Notes: generated by a model from the letters alone, not told the origin. Positions 8,697 through 17,193 are shown, counted from the stretch's first letter. The stretch is DNA of 64,000 nucleotides from Paenibacillus rhizosphaerae (GCF_014192015.1 NZ_JACHXJ010000004.1:124001-188000), one strand, 5' to 3'. Numbers and translations are program-made.

Positions 8697-8725
8697 TTAC
8701 GATTTGTTTGTACCTCACATATAAT
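8697..8725 (+). promoter_or_regulatory. Candidate sigma-A promoter for the MFS exporter
   Basis: Perfect TATAAT at 8720-8725 with TTACGA (8697-8702) 17 bp upstream. The -35 is weak and overlaps a CTTAC half-site. The resulting 5' leader of about 165 nt (8731-8893) shows no structure I can name. Confidence 0.5.
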
Positions 8726-8893
8726 TCAATCAAGCGGAAGAACGGTGCACGTTGATATGCCAGACGTGGCCCGGCGCTGTACCGGTCTTGCGCTCATTGA
8801 TTCTATGAGTATCGGCTTCAGGGTGCACTCCGGCATGTGCCGGCCATGCCTCGGATTCACCGGCTGCCGGTCGTATATATGGAGGGTATGAAC

Positions 8894-10072
8894 ATGATCC
8901 AACGAATAAATCGGTTCTATATTTATTTACTGACGCTGGGCGTTTTCCTGACCGCCACCTCAGAGCTGATCGTCAGCGGCGTGCTCAGTGAAATCGCCGG
9001 CGATATGAACGTTTCCGTCGGTGCGGCGGGGCAGCTGATTACGGCGTATTCTTTAGCTTTTGCGATCGGCACGCCGGTTCTAATTTCACTGACCTCTCGT
9101 CTCGGCAGAAAAAAGGTCATGCTGGGCGCGCTGCTGGTTTTCGCAGCCGGCTGTGGACTGTCCTTTGCCAGCACCCATTTTGCCCTGCTGATCGCCTCAC
9201 GCATCATTCTAGGCATCGGTTCGGGCGTGTACCTGGTCGTCGTATTCAGCGCCGCCGCCAAGCTCGTCCCGGCGGAGAAGGTCGGCAGCGCCATTGGCAC
9301 GATTATTCTTGGCTTCAGCTTGGCTATGGTGCTGGGAGTCCCGCTTGGCATCGCCATTACAGGCTGGATCGGCTGGAGAATGATCTTCATCCTGCTGGGA
9401 GCGCTGAGTCTGCTGATTATGGCGGCGATCTACCGAATCCTTCCGGCCGTGGAAGGTGATGAACCCGTACCCTTGGGACGCCAGCTGCGCTTGTTGGGCA
9501 GCGGAGTTATCGTAAGTGCCCTGTTCATTACGCTGTTCCGGGAGACAGGGAATTCGGTGATGTATACCTATATGACCCCGTTTCTGCAAAGCGTACTTCA
9601 CATGAACGCCGCGGATGTGGCGGTGACCATGCTGGGTTTCGGCATTCTCGGGGTCATCGGCTCCCGACTGGGGGGCTACGCCGTGGACCGGTGGGGGGCC
9701 GTACGTCTCCTGCTGGCCGGTCTGCTCGTTCATGCCGCGGCCCTGTCGCTGCTGCCGGCGTTTTCTTCCTGGCTCGTTCCGGACCTCATTCTGATCGGCG
9801 TGATGATGTTTGCGATGTTTGTAACTGCGCCCGCCATTCAAACTTACTTTATCCAGCAAGCGCCGGAATCCTCCGGGCTCGTGCTCAGCCTGAATACGTC
9901 GGTGACCCATTTAGGCCTGGCGGCCGGGGCAGGCATGGGAGGAGCCGTGGTCAGCGCCACCTCCACCGTGCTGTACAATCCCTGGGTCGCGGGTCCGGTG
10001 GTCGCACTGGGCCTGGGAGCGGCTATCGTCTGCTTCCTTCTGGGCAGGAAGGTATCCCGGAGTCTAGCGTGA
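8894..10072 (+). CDS. MFS transporter, DHA1 drug/sugar-efflux type
   Basis: A 392-aa, 12-helix major facilitator. The cytoplasmic loop 2-3 signature is recognisable (SRLGRKKVMLGALLVF), and GIGSGVYLVVVFSAAA lies in helix 4-5. It resembles YdhP/AraJ-type DHA1 proteins that export drugs, arabinosides or purine ribonucleosides. The ATG at 8894 is chosen because GGAGGG at 8881 gives about 8-bp spacing; the ATG at 8888 is too close. It is monocistronic between the candidate promoter at 8697 and a long hairpin at 10123. Substrate unknown. Confidence 0.9.
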   Translation: MIQRINRFYIYLLTLGVFLTATSELIVSGVLSEIAGDMNVSVGAAGQLITAYSLAFAIGTPVLISLTSRLGRKKVMLGALLVFAAGCGLSFASTHFALLIASRIILGIGSGVYLVVVFSAAAKLVPAEKVGSAIGTIILGFSLAMVLGVPLGIAITGWIGWRMIFILLGALSLLIMAAIYRILPAVEGDEPVPLGRQLRLLGSGVIVSALFITLFRETGNSVMYTYMTPFLQSVLHMNAADVAVTMLGFGILGVIGSRLGGYAVDRWGAVRLLLAGLLVHAAALSLLPAFSSWLVPDLILIGVMMFAMFVTAPAIQTYFIQQAPESSGLVLSLNTSVTHLGLAAGAGMGGAVVSATSTVLYNPWVAGPVVALGLGAAIVCFLLGRKVSRSLA

Positions 10073-10122
10073 CGATTGCGGATGCGGCAGCCATCCTGAA
10101 CATATATGATTCCATGAAAAAT

Positions 10123-10172
10123 CGGCGGTACGCCGGGGTGCGCCATGTCCCCGGGGTACCGCCGCTGTGTTT
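10123..10172 (+). terminator. Long hairpin after the MFS gene
   Basis: 16-nt arms (10123-10138 and 10149-10164) with one mismatch, 10-nt loop, followed by an imperfect T-rich stretch. It probably ends the MFS transcript and may also serve the convergent gene at 10189. Confidence 0.6.
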
Positions 10173-10188
10173 GTGAGTCGGGGCGGTT

Positions 10189-10482
10189 CTAGAAAAAACA
10201 GGAGAACGATCGGATGGTTCTCAGGTCCAGTCCTGAGTACGTCCAGAAAAATCCGTTCCAGCGGAATCCGGCAACGGAGGTCCGGCCGACGAAGACGGGA
10301 TAGAACCAGAAACCCGGACCGCGTACGGTCCAAATAAACGTATTGCGGAAGAGGCAGCCGAAAATCGCGCCGGGATCCACAGCGAGCGCCGATGCGCCGG
10401 TCTGCGCAGGCGTAAATTGCGGCGGAGGGGATGAAGGCGGCTGCAGCTGGCCTTGAGGGCCAAAAGGGGGCATGAATGCCAT
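10189..10482 (-). CDS. Small Pro/Gly/aromatic protein, unknown function
   Basis: A 97-aa protein. The N-terminal third is proline-, glycine- and glutamine-rich; the rest is aromatic and contains FWFYPVFVGRTSVAGFRW, a segment I recall from short uncharacterised proteins of Bacillus and Paenibacillus. The ATG is preceded by AGGAAAGGAGT. There is no signal peptide and no transmembrane helix. It forms a minus-strand pair with the gene at 10529, 46 bp upstream. A surface or spore-coat association is possible, but this is inference from composition and neighbour. Confidence 0.72.
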   Translation of the reverse strand: MAFMPPFGPQGQLQPPSSPPPQFTPAQTGASALAVDPGAIFGCLFRNTFIWTVRGPGFWFYPVFVGRTSVAGFRWNGFFWTYSGLDLRTIRSFSCFF

Positions 10483-10528
10483 GGGGATGACTCCTTTCCT
10501 TGCTCATTAGAGCATAGTTATGGCGTGC

Positions 10529-10846
10529 TCACGCTAGTAAGCTGATGACAAGCAGTTCGTACAGGACCAGGGGCAGGATGGTTTGGTTGAAGAAGAGGGG
10601 ACGTCCGGGGATGAAAGCCCGGTGTCCGGATGACTGCGGAATTTGGATATACACGATACCCTTGTCGCAGTGCAAGAGGGTTCCTTCAAATACATCGCCG
10701 TCCAGCGTTTCAATCCGGACATGCTTATTGACATGTTGGCGGCACAGCTGGTTGAAGCGGTCCCGAGCCGAATGAAGCGTTTGGCTCATATGAGGCTCTG
10801 CCTGGTACAGCGTTTGGTGCTGATAGCCTGAATATTGAACACTCAT
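10529..10846 (-). CDS. Small protein with CotB/LSm-like beta segment, unknown function
   Basis: A 105-aa protein. GGAGGT precedes the ATG with good spacing. The middle segment VNKHVRIETLDGDVFEGTLLHCDKGIVYIQI has the alternating pattern seen in the CotB-like repeats encoded at 45679-46485 (V-x-I-x-x-x-x-G-x-x-x-G-x-L / G-I-V-Y-I). The N-terminus is Gln/Tyr/His-rich and the C-terminus hydrophobic. Probably the first gene of a two-gene unit with 10189-10482. A role at the spore surface would fit but is not shown. Confidence 0.7.
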   Translation of the reverse strand: MSVQYSGYQHQTLYQAEPHMSQTLHSARDRFNQLCRQHVNKHVRIETLDGDVFEGTLLHCDKGIVYIQIPQSSGHRAFIPGRPLFFNQTILPLVLYELLVISLLA

Positions 10847-11016
10847 GATGTTGACCTCCGTTTGGAATTGACCTGCTGCATCCTATGCAGATGCCTAGAC
10901 GGAAGTGTCTTAAAATGAACAAAATGTCATAAACATCAGTAGGGACGGTCCTTAATGGCTGTGGATCAATGGATGCTGCCAATTTTAAATAAAAATTTCT
11001 AAATATTTGTTGTAAG

Positions 11017-11045
11017 TTGAAATAAAATTTCGCAAGCGATATAAT
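11017..11045 (+). promoter_or_regulatory. Sigma-A promoter for the serine hydrolase gene
   Basis: TTGAAA (11017-11022), 17-bp spacer, TATAAT (11040-11045). It is the only strong signal in the 355-bp gap 10847-11201. The leader is about 150 nt long with no recognised riboswitch. Confidence 0.7.
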
Positions 11046-11201
11046 AGGCACCAGAAATGTTAACATCTCAAGGCAGCATACAAGTAAGTTTGTTGACCTA
11101 TTGGCGGGTGTTTATGGATATGCTCCGGTCAGTTCTGGACATTTTGCGCCTATTGAGTCTGCTACGACCCTGGAGGGAGCCGAAAAGCGGGAGGGAAGAT
11201 C

Positions 11202-12338
11202 ATGTACGCTGGTATAGCGGAAGGCGCTAAGGCGCTTGGCCTGAACCCGAAAGGGCTCGAGGCCGCCGGACGTGCCATTGAGCGGGAGATGGCCGCCGGG
11301 GTGATACCCGGGGCGGTGCTGGCCGTCACCCGGCACGGGAAGGAATGGGTTCATGCAGCGGGGAGGGCAGATCCGGGTCCGGATCATCCGCTCCCGGCCG
11401 GACCGGATGTCCTGTATGATTGTGCATCGCTGACCAAGGTGAGCGTCACGCTGCCGCTTGTGCTCGGGCTGATCGATGACGGCGTCCTGACGCTCGGTAC
11501 AAAAGCTGCCGCCTGGCTGCCCGAGTTTGCCGGTGAGGGGCGGGAAGAGGTGACGATCGGACAGCTGCTCACTCATACCTCCGGTCTGCCGGCGGATCGG
11601 AATATCCACTCGCACGGCTGGACGCAGCCCCAAATGTGGGAGGCGGTCACCGGCGCGGCGCTGCAGTATCCGCCGGGCACGGCCGCCGTCTACAGCGATC
11701 TTGGCTTCCTCCTTCTCGGCCGGATCGCCGAGAAGGCGGCGGGCATGCCTCTGGAACAGGCGGCCAAGGCGCGGATATGGGAGCCGCTCGGCATGGCCGG
11801 CGCCGTCTTCGCCCCGCCAGCAGGGCTGCGGGCGCGGACCGCCCCGACGGAATATGACCGCGCTGCCGGCGGTCATCTCCAGGGGGTGGTCCACGACGAG
11901 AAGGCCCGCGCCCTCGGCGGCGTCTGCGGGCACGCCGGCCTGTTCGCCACCGCCAGCGATCTGGCGCGGTATGCGCGGATGTGGCTGGCCGGCGGCGCCG
12001 TGCCGGAGCAAGCCGCGCCGGGCGGCCAGCCGCGGCCCGTTCTGTCGGCGGCGGCCGTGAGGGCTGCAACCCGGACCTATACCGCCGGCATCGCCGGGGC
12101 GAACCGGGGGCTCGGCTGGGTCCTGAAAGGGGACCGCTGGGATGCCTCAGGCGACTGGATGGGCCCGCGCAGCTACGGGCACACCGGGTTTACCGGGACC
12201 AGCCTGTGGGTGGAGCCCGATCTGGACCTGGCGGTGGTGCTGCTCACCAACCGGGTCTATTACGGCCGAAGCGGCAGCGTAGGCGTGCTGCGGGCGGCGG
12301 TGCACAACGCGATTACCGCCGCCATCAGAGATGGATAA
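11202..12338 (+). CDS. Serine hydrolase of the beta-lactamase/class C family
   Basis: A 378-aa hydrolase with the SxxK motif in CASLTKVS, YSDLG as the Tyr motif, and HTGFTGTS near the C-terminus as the third motif. There is no signal peptide, so it is probably cytoplasmic. The next gene encodes an RpiR/MurR-type regulator; in B. subtilis murR lies in a cell-wall recycling operon with amiE, a beta-lactamase-fold amidase. A peptidoglycan-fragment amidase or esterase role is therefore an attractive but unproven guess. The region is markedly more GC-rich than its neighbours, especially 11640-12070, which could mean transfer from a higher-GC relative. GAGGGA precedes the ATG. Confidence 0.85.
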   Translation: MYAGIAEGAKALGLNPKGLEAAGRAIEREMAAGVIPGAVLAVTRHGKEWVHAAGRADPGPDHPLPAGPDVLYDCASLTKVSVTLPLVLGLIDDGVLTLGTKAAAWLPEFAGEGREEVTIGQLLTHTSGLPADRNIHSHGWTQPQMWEAVTGAALQYPPGTAAVYSDLGFLLLGRIAEKAAGMPLEQAAKARIWEPLGMAGAVFAPPAGLRARTAPTEYDRAAGGHLQGVVHDEKARALGGVCGHAGLFATASDLARYARMWLAGGAVPEQAAPGGQPRPVLSAAAVRAATRTYTAGIAGANRGLGWVLKGDRWDASGDWMGPRSYGHTGFTGTSLWVEPDLDLAVVLLTNRVYYGRSGSVGVLRAAVHNAITAAIRDG

Positions 12339-12405
12339 CGATGTGAACGAGAACGAGCAGAGATGAGATCTGCTACGATACGATACGGGCAAAGGAGAGA
12401 GCATC

Positions 12406-13254
12406 ATGAACGGGGGACTAGTCAGACTGCGAGAGATTTTGGACGACCTTACGCCCTCAGAGCACAAAGTGGCTGAATACATTCTCAGCTATCCGCACAG
12501 CATACTCGACATGTCCGTAGCGCAGCTGTCGGCGGAAAGCGGCGGCAGCCAGGCGGCGATCATCCGCTTGTGCAAGTCCATGGGGGTAAAAGGATACCCG
12601 GAGCTGAAGCTGAAGGTGGCCGGAGACTTGAACCAGAGCGAGGAGCGCTATGAGTACCGGGAGATCCGCCCGGGCGATTCCATGGAGCAAATTATCCAAA
12701 CGGTGTCCGCCAACAACATACAGTCGATCCGGGACACGGTTACGATTCTAGATCCGAAGACCATGGAACTTGCGGTGGAGGCGTTAAGCCAAGCCTCCCG
12801 AATTTTTTTCTACGGTCTCGGGGCTTCCCATCTGATCGCGCAGGATGCGCATCACAAATTTTTGCGGATCAACAAGACAAGCCATTCCTTTACCGATCCG
12901 CATCTGGAGCTGACCTCGGCGGTCATGCTGAATCCAGGCGACGTGGCGGTCGGCATTTCGTATTCGGGCGAGACGGCCCACGTCATCGAATGCCTGAAGG
13001 AAGCGCGCGCCTGCGGAGCCAAGACGATTTCCATCACCAAATACGGTAACAATGCCGTGTCGGCACAGGCCGATTATCCGCTCTACACGTCATCGACGGA
13101 GAACGAAATCCGCAGCGGCGCCATGTCGTCGCGGATGACCCAACTGAACGTCATCGATATTTTATATTTGGGCGTGGCCAGCCGGGAATACGATCAATCG
13201 GTCCGGTATTTGAAGAAAAGCCGGGAGATTATCAAGCGCCTGACGGGCCGCTGA
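12406..13254 (+). CDS. RpiR/MurR-family transcriptional regulator
   Basis: A 282-aa regulator. An N-terminal HTH_6 domain (LTPSEHKVAEYILSYP through GGSQAAIIRLCKSMG) is followed by a SIS phosphosugar-binding domain (FFYGLGASHLIAQDAHHK, SYSGETAHVIE, ISITKYG). SIS domains bind sugar phosphates such as MurNAc-6-P. GCAAAGGAGAGAG precedes the ATG. It lies 67 bp after the serine hydrolase on the same strand, probably one operon. No etherase or phosphotransferase genes for MurNAc recycling are nearby, so the ligand is open. Confidence 0.9.
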   Translation: MNGGLVRLREILDDLTPSEHKVAEYILSYPHSILDMSVAQLSAESGGSQAAIIRLCKSMGVKGYPELKLKVAGDLNQSEERYEYREIRPGDSMEQIIQTVSANNIQSIRDTVTILDPKTMELAVEALSQASRIFFYGLGASHLIAQDAHHKFLRINKTSHSFTDPHLELTSAVMLNPGDVAVGISYSGETAHVIECLKEARACGAKTISITKYGNNAVSAQADYPLYTSSTENEIRSGAMSSRMTQLNVIDILYLGVASREYDQSVRYLKKSREIIKRLTGR

Positions 13255-13450
13255 TCGGAACAGGCTATGGCTTATCCTTATCCTAATACATCCTCTTTCC
13301 TAAGCCATTGACGGCTCTGCGGGAAGGGGATGATTTATTTTCAGGAAAAATCTTCATATTATGCAGACGCTTCCGTCCCAAAGGATGATAGAATAGAGGG
13401 AATTGAGTGTCATCTTGGGATGGAATATCGGCATAAATGGGGTATAGGCA

Positions 13451-15049
13451 ATGGATAAAGAGATAGGCCAAATGGATGATCGGCAGATCATTGCGGCTTT
13501 TAACGCGCACTACAGGCAGCGGGGCCTTGACCCCGCCAAGTTTCCCGTCCTCAGCAAGCGTTACACCAAGGAGGAATTGGAGGAACGGGTATCCTTTTAT
13601 AAGGAATACATCGATATCATTCTGTTTTTCGTCAACAAGTTTCTTTCGACCATTCAAGGGACACCGATCCTGGTCACTGTGACCGACCAGTGGGGGTATC
13701 TGCTCGAATGTTACGGCGAGCCGATGTTTCTCGAGGCCATCGCGGAGCTGGGCGTTACCAAGGGGGTTCGCTATAACGAGGAAACCGGCACGGGCTCGGT
13801 TCCGCTGTGCCTGCGGTTTAAGCGTCCGTTTCAAACCTTGGGCGAAGATCATTTCTTCGAGGCGCTCCATGGCATGGCCTGCTACTCAGCCCCTTTCCAC
13901 CGGGAGGACGGGGCGGTGCTTGGAACGCTCTCCCTGATGACCGGGGTCGATTCGGCCCATCCGCACCTGCTGACCCTGCTGTGTACCATGGTCGATTCCG
14001 TGGAGCGGGAAATGCTGCTTCGCCGGAATAACGCCCACCTTCACACGTTGAACCAGGTACTGCTGGAGGCAAATTACCAAGGGGTTGTCGTGACGGACGC
14101 CACCGGCCGGATTATCGACATGAACGATCAATACCTGAGGATGCTCCGCCTGGACGGCGGGGACAAGCATCTATATCTGGGTGCGCCGGTGCTGGAGCAC
14201 CGCCTGGTTTCCCCCTATTTCGAGCGGGTGTTGGCCAGACAGGAGGAATGCATCGGCGTGGAGCTGCAGAACACCCGGATGGACTCCGACAGCTATTATA
14301 TGCTGGACGTTCTGCCGGTTTTTGATAGGGGAGGCTCTCTCTGCCGTGTTATTGGCACCCTGCGGGATATTACGGAAATGAAAAGGACCGGGGAAGTACT
14401 GCGGAATACGGAGAAGCTGGTCTTCGCCGGCCAGCTTGCGGTCGGCATTGCGCACGAGATCCGCAATCCCCTGACCACCGTCAAGGGCCTCATTCAGCTT
14501 TCTGGTCCGACCTCGGGACTGCGGCATTATGACCTGATTATGTCGGAGCTGGACCGGATGAACCTGATCGTCGGTGAGTTCCTCATTTTAGGCAAACCGC
14601 AGGAAATTCGCTTCCGGGAAGATTGGTGCATGACGATTCTGCAGGAAGTGCTGAGCCTGATCGAAATTGAGGCGGCGAAGAGCAACGTCCGCATCCGGTG
14701 CACCTGCATCCGGGAGGAGAAAATATCCTGTGACCGCAATCAGATCAAGCAGGTGTTCCTGAACATCCTGAAAAATGCCATTCAGGCGCTGCCCGGCGGA
14801 GGCCGGATCGACATCGTGCTCGAGGCAGACGGCGGTTACCAGCGGATCCGGTTCATGGACAACGGAATCGGCATGCCCGGAGAGGTGCTGGAGCGGCTCG
14901 GCGAGCCTTTCCATACGACCAAGCTGGAGGGATACGGTCTGGGCATGATGATCGTGAAGAAGATTATAGCTTCCCACCGCGGCATCCTGAACATTACAAG
15001 CGAGCCCGGCAAGGGAACGACGGTGGAAATGGGACTGCCGATCGGTTGA
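13451..15049 (+). CDS. GAF-PAS sensor histidine kinase, soluble, orphan
   Basis: A 532-aa kinase without transmembrane helices. Residues about 60-190 form a GAF-like domain similar to those of sigma-54-activator N-termini; about 200-310 form a PAS domain (VVVTDATGRIIDMNDQYLRM, then a PAC-like VIGTLRDITEMKR). The H-box is GQLAVGIAHEIRNPLTTVKG, and the ATPase domain has NILKNAIQAL, DNGIGMP and GYGLGMMIVKK. The AHEIRNPLT box is that of sporulation-type kinases (KinA-E), and no response regulator adjoins it, so feeding the Spo0 phosphorelay is a reasonable inference. The Shine-Dalgarno before 13451 is weak; an internal ATG at 13472 is an alternative. Confidence 0.85.
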   Translation: MDKEIGQMDDRQIIAAFNAHYRQRGLDPAKFPVLSKRYTKEELEERVSFYKEYIDIILFFVNKFLSTIQGTPILVTVTDQWGYLLECYGEPMFLEAIAELGVTKGVRYNEETGTGSVPLCLRFKRPFQTLGEDHFFEALHGMACYSAPFHREDGAVLGTLSLMTGVDSAHPHLLTLLCTMVDSVEREMLLRRNNAHLHTLNQVLLEANYQGVVVTDATGRIIDMNDQYLRMLRLDGGDKHLYLGAPVLEHRLVSPYFERVLARQEECIGVELQNTRMDSDSYYMLDVLPVFDRGGSLCRVIGTLRDITEMKRTGEVLRNTEKLVFAGQLAVGIAHEIRNPLTTVKGLIQLSGPTSGLRHYDLIMSELDRMNLIVGEFLILGKPQEIRFREDWCMTILQEVLSLIEIEAAKSNVRIRCTCIREEKISCDRNQIKQVFLNILKNAIQALPGGGRIDIVLEADGGYQRIRFMDNGIGMPGEVLERLGEPFHTTKLEGYGLGMMIVKKIIASHRGILNITSEPGKGTTVEMGLPIG

Positions 15050-15101
15050 ATGAACATTCATTGGCTCAAAATGGGTTTCAGAGAAGAGAGGTGATCCTGG
15101 G

Positions 15102-15377
15102 ATGAAGACGATCGGTACGTTGGTGGAAATCGTCAGAAATGTCGTGTACTTGTTCCTCGGATTATGCGTTTGCGGTTTTGCAGAAAAAAACCTGACGGCG
15201 AGAATAAACGGCAGAATGGATCTGATGCTGCTGGTGCTTCTTGCAGATCTGATGCTGCTGTTCGTCTTCCACCGTCAGGTCATCGGCCCGAAAGCCAACA
15301 AGCTTCCCGTTAGAACGAGAAATTATTTAATCCTCGCTGCGGTTCTGATCTTCATCGCGGTTTATATGCTGAGCTGA
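15102..15377 (+). CDS. Small membrane protein, unknown function
   Basis: A 91-aa protein with three hydrophobic spans (about residues 8-28, 40-57, 72-90) and a basic loop GPKANKLPVRTR. AGAGAGGTGAT precedes the ATG. It starts 52 bp after the orphan kinase and may be co-transcribed with it. A membrane partner for that otherwise soluble kinase is a speculation worth testing. Confidence 0.7.
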   Translation: MKTIGTLVEIVRNVVYLFLGLCVCGFAEKNLTARINGRMDLMLLVLLADLMLLFVFHRQVIGPKANKLPVRTRNYLILAAVLIFIAVYMLS

Positions 15378-15390
15378 CATCCGTTGACCG

Positions 15391-15942
15391 CTAAAACAAC
15401 AGGTACCAGAAAACAGCCGTTTCCTGCGCATGCTCTTTCAAGCCCCGGTATAGGTAAGAATCAAAGCCTCCAATGACAAATCCGCAGCTTTCATAAAATT
15501 GGCACGCCCGCACGTTGTTGCTCTGCGTCTCCAGCATGAGGCCGGGCGTGTGGCCGGCCTTGGCCCAGAGCACCGCCTGCTCGATCAATTTCCGGCCGAT
15601 GCCGTGTCCCCGGGCGCTCCGATCCACCCGAAGATCCTCGATATAGGCGTACCGGTTCCAACTTTTCGCCAGCATGATCCGGCCGACGGCCTGATCTCCC
15701 GCCAAGGCCAGGTAGACCGCGCGGTCCGGACGGCCGATGTACTCCGACAAATTTCCGCTGTCGCCCTGATCCGCTTCGTCGGGGTAGCTTTTTTGGTAAC
15801 TGGGCACGACGGGCCTGACCGTATAACCGATCCCTTGTTCCGTAACGGACAAAATGAGCTCTGAATCTACCGTAAAGCTGCCGTCGATCTGAATGTGCTC
15901 CGGGTGGTCCCGGTCTGTCATTTCCCTGATCTGAATATCCAT
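15391..15942 (-). CDS. GNAT-family N-acetyltransferase
   Basis: A 183-aa acetyltransferase. The acetyl-CoA site is seen in VDRSARGHGIGRKLIEQAV (motif A, R/Q-x-x-G-x-G/A) followed by LMLETQSNNVRACQFYESCGF (motif B). The ATG at 15942 has AGGAGG 10 bp upstream and is preferred over upstream in-frame codons. The overall pattern resembles streptothricin acetyltransferase (SatA-like) proteins, including DLRVDRSARG and FYESCGF, so nourseothricin/streptothricin inactivation is possible. It lies downstream of the lrp-type gene on the same strand. Confidence 0.87.
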   Translation of the reverse strand: MDIQIREMTDRDHPEHIQIDGSFTVDSELILSVTEQGIGYTVRPVVPSYQKSYPDEADQGDSGNLSEYIGRPDRAVYLALAGDQAVGRIMLAKSWNRYAYIEDLRVDRSARGHGIGRKLIEQAVLWAKAGHTPGLMLETQSNNVRACQFYESCGFVIGGFDSYLYRGLKEHAQETAVFWYLLF

Positions 15943-16096
15943 TTCTTTGTATCCTCCTGATTCGCGGTTGAATTTTGAAAAGGGATCAAAATGCGACCTT
16001 GCAATCCGAAGGCGGGGCTCTGACTTAACGAAATACAAGCTGTGCCGTCATTACGGTTCTCCTCCCATTCGGCAGAATAAGGAAACACCAGCTTCA

Positions 16097-16540
16097 TCAC
16101 AGCAAAATCCGGTGATCCAATATATTTTTCAGGCTGATATGCGATTTCGACGGTCCGAACCTTGCCAGGGCGTCCTGGAAGTCGGCTACCTCGTCGACGG
16201 ATCCCGTTTGGACGTGAATGAGATAATTGTACTCCCCGCTGATACGGAACAAGCCCGTCACTTGCTTGGACTGCGTGCAAAATTCCACCAGCTCGCTGCA
16301 GTGCTCGGTCTTCATCAGGATAAAAGAGGTCGTTCCCCGCTGCAGCTCCCGCAGATTCAGGTCTGTGCTGTACCCCGCGATCACGCCCCGTTCCTCGAGC
16401 TTAACGATTCGCTCCTTCACGGAAGGCTGGGACATGGCGATCTGCTTGCTGATCTGGGCGATCGGCATTCGCGCTTCATGCTGCAGAAGCTTTAAAATTT
16501 TCAGGTCCGTATCGTCAACCACCGTGCTCAAATTCGCCAT
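16097..16540 (-). CDS. Lrp/AsnC-family transcriptional regulator
   Basis: A 147-aa regulator with the AsnC-type HTH (DLKILKLLQHEARMP, then QISKQIAMSQPSVKERI) and a C-terminal RAM ligand-binding domain (GLFRISGEYNYLIHVQ). The Shine-Dalgarno AAGGAGAG is very close to the ATG; a TTG three codons later is an alternative start. It has its own promoter at 16570-16598 with an inverted repeat inside the spacer, suggesting autoregulation. Its ligand is probably an amino acid. Confidence 0.9.
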   Translation of the reverse strand: MANLSTVVDDTDLKILKLLQHEARMPIAQISKQIAMSQPSVKERIVKLEERGVIAGYSTDLNLRELQRGTTSFILMKTEHCSELVEFCTQSKQVTGLFRISGEYNYLIHVQTGSVDEVADFQDALARFGPSKSHISLKNILDHRILL

Positions 16541-16569
16541 CTCTCCTTATTTTGATAAAAGATAAGGTA

Positions 16570-16598
16570 AGCATACGAAAATAACTTATGTTATGCAA
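16570..16598 (-). promoter_or_regulatory. Promoter of the lrp-type gene with internal operator
   Basis: On the minus strand: TTGCAT (16593-16598), 17-bp spacer, TATGCT (16570-16575). The spacer contains the inverted repeat ATAAC-TTAT-GTTAT (16581-16594), a likely Lrp autoregulatory site. Confidence 0.6.
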
Positions 16599-16694
16599 AA
16601 CTTGACGGCCAAATTCCTTATTCCATGCATGTCGATCGCGGAAATGAATCTATAAAATGAAAACGATACAAGAAGCACAAAGGGAGAGATGGGA

Positions 16695-17147
16695 ATGAGC
16701 GTGAAAGGATTGGCCCACGCGGCCATTCAGGCGGAGGATTATGAAGGAACGCTGGATTTTTATATCCGGGTTCTCGGGTTTACGGTCGGTCACTCATGGA
16801 GCCTGCCTGCGTTTAAAATCAAGACGGCCTCGATGCTGGTGTCGCCTGACGGGCGGACTTGCATTGAGGTGTTCGACCGAGGCGCCGAAGTTCCGGCCGA
16901 GGGGGATAAGGCGCCTTCGCGCGAGGAAGTGAAGCACGGCGCCCTGCTCCATCTGGCATTCTACGTGGATCATGTGGACGAGATGGTGAACAAGGCACTC
17001 GCTCACGGGGCGCGAATTTATGTGGAGCCGGGGAATCTGGAGCTGGGTGAGCCGCCGCTTAGGGTCCGCAATGCGGTCCTGCACAGCCCGAACGGCGAAA
17101 TTATCGAATTGGTCGAAGAAGTGGATTTTAACGTGGGAACCCGCTGA
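16695..17147 (+). CDS. VOC-superfamily (glyoxalase-like) protein
   Basis: A 150-aa single-domain metalloenzyme of the vicinal-oxygen-chelate fold. HAAIQAEDYEGTLDFYIRVLGF at the N-terminus supplies the first His ligand; HLAFYVDHVDEMV and EIIELVEEV supply the second His and the Glu ligands. This resembles lactoylglutathione lyase and fosfomycin-thiol transferase relatives, but the substrate cannot be named. The ATG at 16695 is preferred over the one at 16689 because of spacing from AGGGAGAG. It is divergent from the lrp-type gene. Confidence 0.87.
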   Translation: MSVKGLAHAAIQAEDYEGTLDFYIRVLGFTVGHSWSLPAFKIKTASMLVSPDGRTCIEVFDRGAEVPAEGDKAPSREEVKHGALLHLAFYVDHVDEMVNKALAHGARIYVEPGNLELGEPPLRVRNAVLHSPNGEIIELVEEVDFNVGTR

Positions 17148-17164
17148 GGTTCCGTGTGCGATGG

Positions 17165-17193
17165 AAGCAGCCGAAGGCTTCGGCTGCTTTTTT
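17165..17193 (+). terminator. Terminator after the VOC gene
   Basis: GCAGCCGAAG-G-CTTCGGCTGC (17168-17188 approximately) flanked by AA and TTTTTT. Confidence 0.85.

Noticed and set aside
16031..16058. Possible leader peptide of 8 codons (MTAQLVFR) on the minus strand between the lrp-type and GNAT genes
   Set aside because: It has a good GGGAGGAG but no clear terminator/antiterminator pair follows, so attenuation is not supported.
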